DNA from: Undaria pinnatifida
Taxonomy: Eukaryota; Sar; Phaeophyceae; Laminariales; Alariaceae
Reading direction: 5' to 3'
Length of the DNA stretch: 64,000 bases
Assembly (NCBI GenBank): GCA_012845835.1
Contig: JABAKD010000035.1
Span: forward strand, 826,246-890,245
The position numbers and the translations under genes were made by a program. This document shows positions 10,569-22,310 of this stretch, one piece after another; position 1 is the first letter of the stretch; each line of letters begins with the position of its first letter. Below the pieces are notes generated by a model. It searched no databases. It had not been told where the DNA came from and worked only from the letters and a program-made list of their open reading frames with translations.

Positions 10569-12186
10569 ACTTGCATTTTGCGTGGAAGCTCAAGAAAGCT
10601 TCCGTGGAAGCTTTCACCGCTTCCATGAAAGCTTCCATGGAAGATATGGAAGCTATGGAAGCTTCCATTGAGGCTTCCATGGAAGATATGGAATCTTCCA
10701 CGGAAGCAACTTCCACGGGAGCTTCCACGAAAGCTTCCATGGAAGCGTTCATGGAAGTAACTTCCACGGAAGCATCCACGAAAACTTTTGTAACTTCCAC
10801 GAAAGCTTCCATTGAAGCTGCCACAGAAGTAGCTTGTACGAAAGCTTCCACGAAAGCTTCCACGAAAGCTTCCATGGACGTAACTTCCAAGAAAGCTTCA
10901 ACGAAAGCTTTCATGGAAGTAACTTTCACGAAAGCTTCCACGAAAGCTTCCACGAAAGCTTCTGTGGAAGCTTCCACGGAAGTAACTTGCACCAAAGCCT
11001 CCACGAAAGCTTCCACGAAATATTCCCTATGTATGAAAGTAACTTCCACGAAAGTTTCCATGGAGGTAAATTCCACTAAAGATTCCACGAAAAATTCCAT
11101 GGAAGCAACTTCCACGAAAGCTTCCACGAAAGGATTAATGGAAGAAACTTTCACGAAAGCTTCCACGAAAGCTTTCATGGAAGCAACTTTCACGTAAGAT
11201 TCCACGAAAGCTTCCATGGAAGTAACTTCCACAGAAGCCTTCGTAACTTTCACGGAAGCATTCATGGAAGTAACTCCCACCAAAGCTTCGACGAAAGCTT
11301 CCATGGAAGTAATTTCTACGGAAGCCTTCGTCATTTCCACGAAAACTCCCGTGAAAGTAACTTCCACGAAAGCTTCCATGGAAGTAACGTTCACGAAAGC
11401 TTTCTTGGAAGCCTTCGTAACTTCCACGGAAGCGTCTACGGAAGCTTCCATAGAGGTAACCTTCACACAAGCTTCCACGAAAGCTTCCATGGAAGTAACT
11501 TTCACGAAAGCTTCCACGGAAGTAAGTTTCATGAAACCGTGGGAGTAACTTCCACGGAAGCCTTCTTAACTTCCACGGAAGCGTCCACGAAATCTTTCAT
11601 AACTTCCACGGAAGCCTTAACGAAAGCTCCCATTGAAGTGACTTTCACGAAAGCTTCCACCAAAGCTTCCATGGAACTAGCTTCCACCAAAGCTTCCATG
11701 GAAGCTTCGACGAAAGCTTCCACGGTTCTACGAAAGCTTCCACGGAAGTAACTTCTACGAAAGCTTCCACATAAGAAACTCCCACGAAAGCGTCCACCGA
11801 AGTAACTCCCACGAAAGCTTCCACGGAAGTAACTTCCACGTAAGCTTCCATGGAAGTAACTTCCACCACACTTCACCGGAATTAACTTCCAAGAAAGCTT
11901 CGATGGAGGTAACTTCCGCGTGAGCTTTTCGAAAGCTTCCACGGATTAGAATGCTTCCACGAAAGCATTTCCACGGATTTTAACGTTTTAGTTCCATGGT
12001 AGCAAGCGGAAGCTTCCACGGAAGGTCGGACAAAGACATTCGGGAAGGTTAGACGAAAGCTACCACGGAAAGTCGGACGAAAGCTACCACGGAAAGTCGG
12101 ACGAAAGCTTCCACGAAAGCTTCCACGAAAGCTTCCACGAAAACGTCCACTGATTCGAAAGCTTCCACGAAAGTACTTCCAAATAT
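10569..12186. repeat. GAAGCTTCCA minisatellite, array 1
   Basis: About 1.6 kb of degenerate 12-base words, AAGCTTCCACGA, TCCATGGAAGTA and ACTTCCACGGA. Each carries a 6-10 bp palindrome (GAAGCTTC, TTCCATGGAA). The 12-base period keeps frames open on both strands, so the long Ser-Thr-Lys-Ala frame on plus and the Glu-Ala-Phe-Val frame on minus are expected artefacts, not evidence of two proteins. A second array of the same words in reverse orientation lies at 27200-28720. Confidence 0.85.
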
Positions 12187-12714
12187 TTTTACGTTTGAGT
12201 TCCATGGAGGCAAGCGGCAGCTTCCACGGAAGGTCGGAAGTTCACCGGCTTCCACGAAAGCTTTCACGAAAGCTTTCCGTGAAAACTTTGAAAGTAGCTT
12301 CCAGGAAAGATTGGAAGGTACATCCATCGAATTTTACGTTTTTCTTTCACGTAAGCTTCCGCAGCTTCCACGGAATCTGAGCGGCTTCCACGACAGCTCC
12401 CATGGAAACCCACGCCCATGGAACCTTTGGTGGAAAAAATTAACACTTTTTAAAGTAATAAGACATCCATGGAAGAGGTTTACATTTTAATACACGTCAA
12501 CTTGTCATGGAAGAAAAATGTGAACTTGCGTGGAAGTAGCTACCACGAAAGCTTCCACGAACTTCCATGGGGTTTATCTTTGAAAGCTTCCGTGGGAGTA
12601 AATTATTATATATTTTTTCTACTTTATTATTCGCCCCAATGAGTACCATTAGAGTCGGCCGAGGTAAAAACGTTTTTGCCCGAGGCCGCAATTCTACCAG
12701 TCGGTAGTGTACTG
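12187..12714. repeat. Minisatellite tail module, copy 1
   Basis: About 528 bp that start as minisatellite (TTACGTTTGAGTTCCATGG) and grade into unique sequence ending GTCGGTAGTGTACTG. A nearly identical copy is at 18452-18983. Here it is abutted at 12715 by an LTR; in the other copy the sequence runs on past GTGTACTG, showing the uninterrupted state. Confidence 0.8.
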
Positions 12715-13202
12715 TGTAAAGGAGTCGTGGTGCCGGATGTTGGGAGGGAAAGGACGCAGGGGTATCAGCTTCGCTTGGAGACAGCACCGGTTCTTCTTTG
12801 ATGATTTCTTATTACTGGCGTTGAGATATGAGAAGCTCGAGGAGACAGGAAAGGGGAAGGAGTGAGAGCATGGGGGTGGGGTGAGGCTCACAGAGTTCGC
12901 TTCACCCTCCAGCATTGCTGCTGTGCTCTCTTCTGAACCTTTACCTATGGAACGTACAAGGAACTTTCTCCTAGGTGTTCTATATTCCCATGAACGCTTA
13001 ATGCGCTTACTTCTACCTATCTTGTCCAGAGGAAGACGTTCCATTACCGAGAACGTTCTTGTGGTATAAGCTAGCTATTCTCTACGGGTTATCCGCTTCA
13101 CTAAGAATATTCCGTTCTAAGAGAATCTTCTTGTGGCCAGTAGACCGTAACTCTGCGGACTATCTTACCGAATCTATTGCCCGCTATACCGACACTCTAT
13201 CA
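12715..13202 (-). mobile_element. 488-bp LTR, minus orientation
   Basis: Read on the minus strand it begins TGATAGAGTGTCGGTATAG and ends CTCCTTTACA. It is preceded by ATCAGGGTGGGCTAATG, which matches the polypurine-like stretch before the LTR at 8635. It is therefore a 3' LTR of a minus-strand element. Its right edge in minus orientation abuts the minisatellite tail exactly where the copy at 18983 continues, so that edge is the insertion point. An open frame of about 115 codons inside has no recognisable domain. Confidence 0.65.
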
Positions 13203-13570
13203 CATTAGCCCACCCTGATTAGTCGTATATGCAGACCTCATGACGGTCGAAAGATGACGACAACGTTCATCCCAAAAGACCGGGAAAGGAGGTCGAAGAT
13301 GCGGCTATTCGAAACAAACACATGAGGCTATAGATTCCCCCACACCTCGTTATGAGGCCTAAACTCCAAGGATAGGGCTATTCACAAATAAAGCAGATCG
13401 CTAAAAGAAAGGCCATAGGAAGATAGAGGAACACAGAAAACCCAGATTGGAGCAACCTATGTAGAGTGTAGGAAACTTCAGACCAAAAAGGAAACCTTAA
13501 GACAAAGGGAAGGCAGCCAAGAAAGGCAGATATCAAAGCGAAGGCAAAGAGGAAACAGAAACATATTTAT
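13203..13570 (-). mobile_element. Internal 3' segment between the two inverted LTRs
   Basis: On the minus strand this ends with GCCGCATCTTCGAC and a GGGTGGGCTA stretch. Both are shared in order with the 3' interior of the small LTR element (8550-8634), so it is internal sequence of the same broad family. It is truncated at 13571, where the plus-strand LTR begins. Confidence 0.5.
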
Positions 13571-14058
13571 AAATAGAGTGTCGGTATAGCGGGCAATAGA
13601 TTCGGTAAGATAGTCCGCAGAGTTACGGTCTACTGGCCACAAGAAGATTCTCTTAGAACGGAATATTCTTAGTGAAGCGGATAACCCGTAGAGAATAGCT
13701 AGCTTATACCACAAGAACGTTCTCGGTAATGGAACATCTTCCTCTGGACAAGATAGGTAGAAGTAAGCGCGTTAAGCGCTCATGGGAATATAGAACACCT
13801 AGGAGAACGTTCCTTGTACGTTCCATAGGTAAAGGTCCAGAAGAGAGCACAGCAGCAATGCTGAAGGGTGAAGCGAACTCTGTGAGCCTCACCCCACCCC
13901 CATGCTCTCACTCCTTCCCCTTTCCTGTCTCCTCGAGCTTCTCATATCTCAACGCCAGTAATAAGAAATCATCAAAGAAGAACCGGTGCTGTCTCCAAGC
14001 GAAGCTGATACCCCTGCGTCCTTTCCCTCCCAACATCCGGCACCACGACTTTTTTACA
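13571..14058 (+). mobile_element. 488-bp LTR, plus orientation
   Basis: Near-identical inverted copy of 12715-13202, also 488 bp. It ends CACGACTTTTTTACA and is followed by TTTGGCGTCGTCGGCAGGAC, a primer-binding-site-like word also found (as AGCGTCGTCGGCAGGAC) after the LTR at 7861. This makes it a 5' LTR with internal sequence continuing to the right. A transcript across both LTRs would fold into a long hairpin. Confidence 0.65.
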
Positions 14059-15250
14059 ATTTGGCGTCGTCGGCAGGACGACGTGTGAGCTTCAAGCTTG
14101 GAACGGCAGCCCCGCCTCTTCTCGGTTTCTCGTTATTATCCAAAAAATGTGAGCCACCACATATATGGCGAGAGACAGGATAGATAGAAGTCATTTTTTT
14201 TTTTTTCTTTCTTGCTTGTTTTGTTTTGTTTTGTGTTCTTTGTCCTTTCTTTTGCCTCCCTTTTTCTATCGAACATCCGTGTACCAACCACATACTATAC
14301 GAGCTGCGCCTGACAGCTCATAGGTAGGTCATATAGTATAGAATCGAGTACACGCAGTTGAGTGCTGTAGGCAGTCGTCTCTTCTCTCTCGTACTTCCCC
14401 CCCCCTCGTAGGTAGGTATAGCACCGGTATTGTGCTACAAACGATCCCCTTTGTTCCCTTTGCTTTCACACCAAACGTGTAGTACATTATTATCAGTACG
14501 TACAAGTCCTACGTACGGTACGGGATGTCTCCTGAACGCTTTCGTGTCACTCCTGTTGTAGTACGTCCGTCACCCCAAAAGCGTTATTCCATCCCCAAAA
14601 CGCACTTGTATGTACAAGAACGACCCAACCCCTGTGACCCCACAAGGACCACGTAACAAAAGGAGAGCTCTCTATTGTGTTCTGCACTGATTGAGGGATA
14701 GGCCCTCATTTACAGGAGACAGACACAAGGTGCCAGGGAGGTACCCCGTCCACTTCGGAATTCTTGTTTTTTCTCTTTCGTTTTCTCCCCGCACATTTAG
14801 CTGGTACCAGGTGCTGTTTGAGCCAGCATTTATTCGACGTGTGATGGGCATCGGATACGCCGCTTTAGTCACTTTTGCTTGCGTATCTTTTGTGAGACAG
14901 CGGCTCATAGACATTTTGCGTACCTCGTACACAGCAGCAGTGGTACGTACACAAGCATGGGTTGACACGCACCTTACGGGCGTGGCACACTCTCTTAGCC
15001 ATGTAGCAGACCTACCTCCCCACCAGGTCTGGTTTTGTACCTAATCTGACTCCCAGGGTTTCAGGCCTATCTTTATGCACGAGTTGCGTCTTGTCCTGAT
15101 ACTACTCCCAGTAGTATCCCGTTTCCACCGCCATCTTAAGTCGTTTTGGTTTGTCCCTCGTTTGTTTTTTGTTTTTTTTGTTTGATGCATTTCCATTGTT
15201 TGCATTATTAATAATAGTTATTTTGCTTGCTTTCCTCTTGCTTGGTTAAC
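14059..15250 (+). mobile_element. Probable 5' internal region of the plus-strand LTR element
   Basis: It starts with the primer-binding-site-like word. It includes an unrecognised open frame at 14691-15044 (117 codons, with a hydrophobic stretch around YAALVTFACVSFV). No gag zinc knuckle, protease or reverse transcriptase motif was seen, so extent and function are uncertain. Confidence 0.3.
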
Positions 15251-16700
15251 GAGCTCGTACGAGTAGCTCTGTGCTGCTCAAATTTGTCTTAGGGAATTGC
15301 TACTGATGTTTCTGTGCAAACTTTCGTTTTGTTTTTGTTCGACCGCTTCGCTGCTTGAATGTATCAAAACACTGGTGTTGTACGTATACCTCTCCAGTTA
15401 TATGGAAGACATACACGGGCCCTGCATTGCTATGGCCAAATTACCGTTGTCTGGTGTGCAATTCCTCCAGCTTTAGACGTACAGGACTCTATGTTGTCAT
15501 TTGTCTCTATGCTGCTGTTTAGCGTACACTTCGTACATTTTGGTCATGTATCGCATCTACGCTGCTCAAATTTGACAAAATACTGCTGTAGTACGTGTAT
15601 CTCGCCAGCCTTCTGTCATACACAGGCTTTATGCTGCCTTAATTTGTCAGGATGCTAGTGCCATATATATATATGTGTGCATTCCGTCGGTGTTGTCCCA
15701 CGCACGGCCCCCCTATGCTGCTCACATCATCCGAAATGCTGCAGTAACCGTGCCTCTTACCAGTTTTGAGCCACATATGGGCTCTATCATGCCCATATGA
15801 TTCTCTAGTCTGCTGTAAGAGCATTTTGTCAGTTTATTTGTAGTGCCCGAGCCCTACGCCGTCTAATAATGTTGAATTGTCCCCCCCCCCCCCCCCCCCC
15901 CCCGCGTTTGGCCAGCTTTTTACCCCATAGCAGGCTCTAGGCTGCAATTTTCTTTTTCTTTTTTCTCTCGAAAAAGCAAAATGCATTAAAGTTCCCTCGC
16001 ATCTGCTCCATCTCCCATGAAGTGGAGTAGACGCTGCTCAGATTTGCCCATATTTTGTCACCCGCGAGTTTACTTTTCCCCGTTTTTGGTGACACAGGGT
16101 AGATGATGCCCAAATTCCCCCCCCCTGTTGCTACTTCAACGCTTTTTCCGCCTCAGTTTTACGATAAAGAAGGGTCTATGCTGCTCAAAATTGTAACGTT
16201 GCTGCGCAAGCTTGAAACTCAACATGTGTTTTATTTCTTTTATTTTCTTTTTTTTTCTTTTATTCTTTTCTTCCCTTGTTTGTCCAGTATATCACCAACA
16301 GCAGCTGCATGCTGCTCAAATTTAGAACATGTTCGATGCCGCCCATGCAGAAAAATGTCCTGAAACTGAAAACTGTGTGCTGGTAAAAAAATAACTATAG
16401 TCGCGACAGACTAGCGTACCCGAGCTCCTTCCCCATGGTAGCTGATCGGTATGTTTTTCTTTGTTTCACGTACCGGGGTCTGATTTCATTTAAGCTGCCT
16501 ATACCTTGCGTTACGCCACGATGTACCGGACTACGCGAACCCCCCCCCGAAACGGCCGGTATGCTGCCAATTTTTGGCAAGTAACGACGAACACCCCGCC
16601 TTTCGATCGCCCGGTATTTTGTGTGCCTACCAAATGGTGCCGGCATGCTGCAATTTTTTCTTCACCCTTCGCTCGTTCTAGGTACCGATCAATCGTACCC
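15250..16700. repeat. Degenerate CTGCTCAAATTTG tandem series
   Basis: The word (A/C)TGCTGCTCAAATTTG, with changes, recurs near 15272, 15559, 15716, 16034, 16178 and 16309, and in weaker form near 16560 and 16646. Spacing is irregular, roughly 85-320 bp, each time after a GTA- or TAT-rich lead-in. It looks like an old tandem array. A 23-base C run lies at 15881-15903. Confidence 0.45.
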
Positions 16701-17130
16701 GCGCGATCGGTTTTGCACTGTTAACGTCCCACAATTGTCACGCCCTAATACCATAACAGAGGAATTCTGCAGTTCAGACGGAGCTCTGCCCAATTCAGTC
16801 TCATAGGTATCGCTCAAGTGACGTGAGTATGACTGTCGTCTGACAAAAACGAGACGTCTGATTTCTGGTCAGATACTCTCCAAACCACATACACATAAAC
16901 CCTTGGACGAGCACTAAAACCGTCGTACATCCCCCCCCCTACCGTACGCCCTTACTTCCATTTTGTATTTTGCTGTCTTTTTTTTTTTTTTTTCTCCCTC
17001 TAGATCGGTTTGTTGGTCATTGTAGCTGCCGCCCCGAGATCCAAGCCTGGATCCAACCTTCCTCTACACTTCCACCCCACCAATCTCTACTCCAGTGCAA
17101 GCGTCCCTCCCACCTTTCCTCGACATCGAC

Positions 17131-18451
17131 ATGGCTGAGAGATACGCTTCCGACACCAACATGGCTGGGGCCCACACCCCTGATTCCCTCAGCTCCCGCG
17201 AGGAGCGGTACACCGCCAGGACCGCCCGCGCAAACATGGACGACATCCCAAACGTGGAATCCATTCTGGGCGATTTGACGCTCCACACGGCCACGCCGGG
17301 CCCCCCTCCCCTGGGAGCAGGCACCTCCGGTGCCGGGCGGGAGCCCACTGTAAAGCCTGAGACCACTTCGCAGGACTCTGCAAGCCCAATCTCGGACCCG
17401 GGGAACACCCAGGGCCACCGCGCGGTTTTTCGCGAGCGCCGCGCAGCCCTACAAGCCCACCACGAACAGCTGGTTCTCCAACTAAAGGAGAGCGCCGAGC
17501 TCTTGCTTAGGCTCCCCCCATCCCCAACCCTTTCCACGAACCCATTCTCGCCGTCATATACGGCTACAGGTGCGACCGCGGCCACTCCGTTCCAACCGCA
17601 GCCGCTCCCCTCCCCCACGCAACCTTCAGTGCCTGTGTCCTTGCGGGCACAGCCGCTGCGGGTAGCGCCAACCCATGCGCCCGCCGAGACGCCTGGAGCC
17701 ACTACTTTCCAGCTGCCACCGCCGGCCCAGCCGGTTACCACAACCTACCAGGTGCCACCGCCTGCCCAGCCCTTGCCCCCCCTCACCCCCTTGGCATCCT
17801 CACGACCGACGGTTCTGCCGCGCGAGGCTATTGATTGGGATTTCTGCGACGCCACACTCCACTGCATGCAGAGAACACGCGGAGTAGCTTTCGCTGATGT
17901 CTCATCGGCGGCACACCGCCTGTACGGTTTATTCGCCCCCGATAGCGACCCATCGGTCGCGTTCGTCCAGGCCCGTGCCGCCACAACTAGCGCATCCGAC
18001 GAGCTCATCAGGGCCACCAACACCCTGGTACTCGCCCTTCGTCACTTCCACAACAACGCCGGCCGCGGCTACGTGTGGAACCAGACAGAGTACCGTCCCG
18101 ATGCCACTGCACGCCCCACCCCTTCCCCCACGACGGCCGCGCCCACGGCTGCGACGCCGTCCCAGCCCACCACGAACGCGCCCACACCGGCGACGGTCCC
18201 CACCCCGCCCACCACGACAACGCCATCCCGATCGGGACCTATGACGGACGACGAACATCATGCCGTTACGCGCCAGTACGACGTGGTGGACATGCGGAAG
18301 TTGACACCACTCGTACGCCTACCCTTCCCGGCCAACAGCGACGCCGCCGTCTACCTGGGCATGTTCCTTGCCAGCGTCAAACTGGCGATGAGGGAGATCC
18401 TCACAATCTGCGACGAGTCCGGAAAGCAATCATTTGACACACCCCCGTGGG
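17131..18451 (+). CDS. Pro/Thr/Ala-rich ORF, truncated at its 3' end by minisatellite
   Basis: About 440 codons stay open from the ATG at 17131, in a GC-rich segment with coding-like composition. Earlier in-frame GTG codons are less plausible starts. The N-terminal 140 residues are mixed and polar. A long low-complexity region rich in Pro, Thr and Ala follows (about residues 140-225). A conserved-looking block runs from EAIDWDFCDATL through RHFHNNAGRGYVWNQTEYRP, then a second Pro/Thr linker, then a block with VRLPFPANSDAAVYLG. At 18452 the sequence switches abruptly to the minisatellite tail, which remains open for another 100 codons by chance. The normal C-terminus is therefore missing. The architecture could suit a retroelement Gag-like protein, but no zinc knuckle is visible and I do not recognise the family. 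Confidence 0.45.
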
Positions 18452-18983
18452 TTACGTTTGAGTTCCATGGAAGCAAGCGGCAGCTTCCACGGAAGGTCGG
18501 AAGTTCACCGGTATCCACGAAAGCTTTCACGAACGCTTTCCGTGAAAACTTTGAAAGTAGCTTCCAGGAAAAGTTGGAAGGTACATCCATCGAATTTTAC
18601 GTTTTTCTTCCACGTAAGCTTCCGCAGCTTCCACGGAGTCTGAGCGGCTTCCACGACAGCTCCCATGGAAACCCACGCCCATGGAACCTTTGGTGGAAAA
18701 AATTAACACTTTTTAAAGTAATAAGACATCCATGGAAGAGGTTTACATTTTAATACACGTCAACTTGTCATGGAAGAAAAATGTGAACTTGCGTGGAGGT
18801 AGCTACCACGAAAGCTTCCACGAACTTCCATGGGGTTTATCTTTGAAAGCTTCCGTGGGAGTAAATTATTATATATTTTTTCTACTTTATTATTCGCCCC
18901 AATGAGTACCATTAGGGTCGGCCGAGGTAAGGTTTTGCCCGAGGCGACAATTCTACCAGTCGGTAGTGTACTGACTGGCTGCC
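18452..18983. repeat. Minisatellite tail module, copy 2
   Basis: Nearly identical to 12187-12714, joined at its left edge to the interrupted ORF at 17131-18451 and followed on the right by TGACTGGCTGCC-type unique sequence. The match begins at TTACGTTTGAGTTCCATGG and ends at GTGTACTG. The similarity implies a recent duplication or transposition of this module. Confidence 0.8.
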
Positions 18984-21399
18984 GGCTGCTGCGATGGGGC
19001 GGGAGTATCATGGTATTCGTACTGTTATTATGCACGCTGCACTGTGTTATCTCTACAGGCTGTCCCACGGGTTCGAGGAAGATCGAGTTAGTTGCGAGTG
19101 GCCATCTAAAGGTGAAGGTTGGTGAGTTTGCCGCATGCTTCAAAAATAAATGCAAAATGCACCTTGTCCGCCTCCATCTTAAACATCAGCTGTTGGCACA
19201 GAAGGACAGTAGCTGTGCCCGAACCTGCAAGGAAACACCAGCTGTGACGTTGAATACTATACGAAAAGCCCACCAGCCGGCACGGAAGTCAAATGGACCA
19301 GCGGCAAAAAGCTTGAAACGCCCGCCAGCAGGTAACAAAACTATGAATGGCCCGCCAGCAGGCACGGACGCGTTGCCGGCCAGCCGCATCGAATTACTAA
19401 TTGGTACTATCCTGTCTGGTGTGGTCTTTCGTATAATTCGTGTTTAATGTGCTCGATGGTGTGCGTTACGTTGGGCCCCGGCGCCCCACCCGTGTGTAAT
19501 CGCGGATGCTGCGCGAACAAAAACCCTTCTTCCTCAGCGTCGATTTTGGCGTAATAGGGTGCTCCCAACCTCACGCACCCTGCCCGCGACCGACACCACC
19601 ATACCAAAATCGAGGTCGTTATACCGATGACAATGGAAACGCGATGCTGCTAATTTCATTTTCCGAGATCTTGCAAGAAGACATCGTGCGAAGATACCCC
19701 TGTGCCGCTCCTGTGGTGAAAACGGAACGGAAGGATAATTTTGTCTCCTATTTTCTATGCAGCAGCGCCCAAATGTATTTCTATCACACGCCCGGCTTGC
19801 ACCAGCCACATATCACGGTTGTGTTCTATACACTGTGACAAGGGTGTGGGTCAGAGCGTCTCACCGGCGCACGGCGTTGACATTCCATAGCGCAGTTGCT
19901 CGTTTCGTTTATCGTTGTCTGTCGCAGACGTTAAATCTCGCCGTCTCAGACTATCATTTTTCCGACAGTTTCCCAGGTCGTTTTGGCCCTACATGTGCCC
20001 ACAGTGTTTGTTCGCTTTTTTGTATATTAAATATAGGAATTTGTGTGGTGAACATCAGTGGTCATGTGTGAACCACGTCCCCGCTGCGTTGATGAGTCAG
20101 GTTCCGCTGGAAAGTATTGTTTGACGTCATGACGCGGCGCCGGACGCTATGCAAACATTCCCTAACTTAGGTTTTCCACGTTACCGGCTAACGCATGAGC
20201 GTTCCGAGCCCTCAAACCTCCCCGGTACAAGCGGCTCGTGTGCCACTCCTAAACCACCCTCGGCGTGCGATCTATCGACGGCGATTCGTGGGTCCGTGGG
20301 TACCACACCGCCAAGGGGAGGCTAGACCGGACATTGAATACCACCCATTTACGTCGCAATTGCTATAGTTTCTTCGCTGCCAAGCACGCCACCCCAAGAG
20401 AGATTCATCCAACCCTTGTCCTGCAGTCCCCCCTTCCCCGCCCACCGCCCCACACCCCAACCCTTCTTCCCCCTTCTCCCTGGAAATCATGTGTGTGTCG
20501 TTTCCTGCTCATAGCACTCGTCACCTCCCTACGATCAATGGTACTTGGGCCCCCACCCCGCCCACTCACTGCAAGGAGGACGTCCTCCGCCTCCAATGCT
20601 TATTCGTCGAAGGTTGGATTTTGTCAAGCAAGGTCTTAGTCAAGAGGCACTCGTTTCTCAACAAAACGCACTGGTAAAGAAAGAACTCCGCCAGCACTCG
20701 AGGCATCTGCTTGACAATGTGCCCGAACCCGGACAAAATGGAGCAAGAAGCACGGTGCAGATTACGTCGTCGTCATGATGACACAAAATATTTTTTTCGC
20801 ATTTCAAGTCCTTCGGGTAATAACGTCGCGTCTGGGTCACAGCAACGGTGGAGGCGTATGGTCATGTCGTTTCACGTCGTATATGAGCGCCGTCGGCGAG
20901 GTATCAAATGAGAATCGCGAATCTACAGTAGAAACAAAGGAGCAGTTGCTCGGTCTGCTGTGCTCCCAACGAAGCTGTAGCCTTCGTGCAAACTTGCGCA
21001 ATCAGCCTTTCACGGAACTTTCGGAGTCCATGTCGTCATCCATATCGCCGAGGGTCGGCTTGGCACGGTTAACGACTGAAGCGACCGCTTTGTCAACAGA
21101 GAATGAAACTAGGCAATGCGTGGAGCAGGCATACCGTGGACCCACGAGTTGCTGTTATCCGCCATGGAACTATTCCACAAGAAACATTCGTTGCCGTCAT
21201 CGTCAACACCCTGTAACGTCGGGTCATCCTGCGCCTCGGGAGAGCAGAAAACGGCGCAGTCCGCCTCCGAATGCCCCCGGAAATGGAGCCTAAATTGTGG
21301 CGTGTTTTCCCCCAAGGTGCAAGAGACGCATGCGTGACATAATGTTAGGCACCGTTTCGTATGTACTTTTGGAGAAGCCGTTAAGTATGGGTATACGTT
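18984..21399. other. No recognisable gene or repeat
   Basis: Short open frames occur on both strands, but none shows a domain, codon bias or splice structure that I can support. A CCGCCAGCAGG word repeats around 19320-19360. Confidence 0.4.
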
Positions 21400-21644
21400 G
21401 CGGCGCGTGCTACCATAGAGGTAGCACTTTACGCCTGAAATATTTCTGAATGACGGGCCCCTTAAGCCTATATCGTCGGAAACAGCCCATTTGTTTGTTG
21501 TGATTCGTTGTGTCCGTAGACCATGGTATTTTTCATCCCGTACCAGTTTCATTTTCTCCAAATCAGTTTTGGGATAGATCTTGACCCCCCAGCTTGAGGA
21601 ATCTCAGAAAAAAAAACTGGTGCACCTCCATGGTAGCACGCGTC
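21400..21644 (-). mobile_element. Diverged relative of the 9147-9675 MITE
   Basis: On the minus strand it opens with GACGCGTGCTACCATGGAGG and closes with CTACCTCTATGGTAGCACGC, matching both termini of the MITE at 9147-9675. Colinear internal blocks include GATTTGG, CCATGGTCTA and GTCATTCAGAAAT. It lacks the 185-bp internal duplication. No target duplication is obvious. Confidence 0.55.
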
Positions 21645-21937
21645 TTGCCCGCTAATGACGTCTTACTCTCGCCAATAGTGCCATGCTTGTATTGAGGACG
21701 CCAACATGTGTCTACCTCGAGCCCTTCGATAGTTGAGTATACGTCTAAGCCAACACAAATCGTCGTTAATGTGGGGTCGAAGCGCAATGTAAACAAGACC
21801 TTCGTCGTTTCTACGCACGGAACGTCAAACACGTCGGACCCATCCACAACCCTTGCATCGCAAGTAATGAAGGCCAACGCACGACAAGATTTAGCGACCA
21901 CGAAGGGCTTGTCTAAATTGGGATAGGACCATTTTAC

Positions 21938-22310
21938 CTGTCAACGAAGTGACGAGTTCCCAGCCAGGAGTCGTCGGGATGATTCAAGGGGTAGCGCCGT
22001 AGAGCAAAGCCTTTGTCGTAGGAGATCAAATCCGGCCGGCTGGCGGGGTCTTCCCAGATGGAGTCCAGGCAACCGGCCAGGACTTCCATCCCCTCGGCTG
22101 GCGGGGTCTTCCCAGATGGAGTCCAGGCAACCGGCCAGGACTTCCATCCCCTCGTGTTCCCACAACGGACCCAACCCGGCGATGATGCCGCAGTTCGGAG
22201 TCGATATGAAGTGTCCGTGCGTGTAATTGGTGGAAAACATCAGCCGGAGTTGTCGTGCTTCGTAGGGCTTAGATCCGCGTGGGATGACGGCATTTCCAGC
22301 ATCACGGTCG
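21938..22310 (-). pseudogene. KDZ-like transposase fragment
   Basis: Minus-strand frames read TPNCGIIAGLGPLWEHEG, then EVLAGCLDSIWEDPASR, then DLISYDKGFALRRYPLNH and SWLGTRHFVDR. The order (a Gly-Ile block, a helix before SYDK, then a VDR end) resembles KDZ (Kyakuja-Dileera-Zisupton) transposases, where YD followed by a VDRFH motif is typical; this is recall-based. The frame is broken because a 58-bp segment is tandemly duplicated (22038-22095, 22096-22153). The reading stops at a possible splice donor, GACAG then GTAAAA, at 21938, just before the expected FH. Upstream exons to about 24250 could not be assigned. Confidence 0.4.

Noticed and set aside
10457-11548. Long open frames on both strands in the minisatellite (up to 321 codons)
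   Set aside because: The 12-base period without stop words keeps frames open automatically. The proteins are pure repeat and contradict each other.
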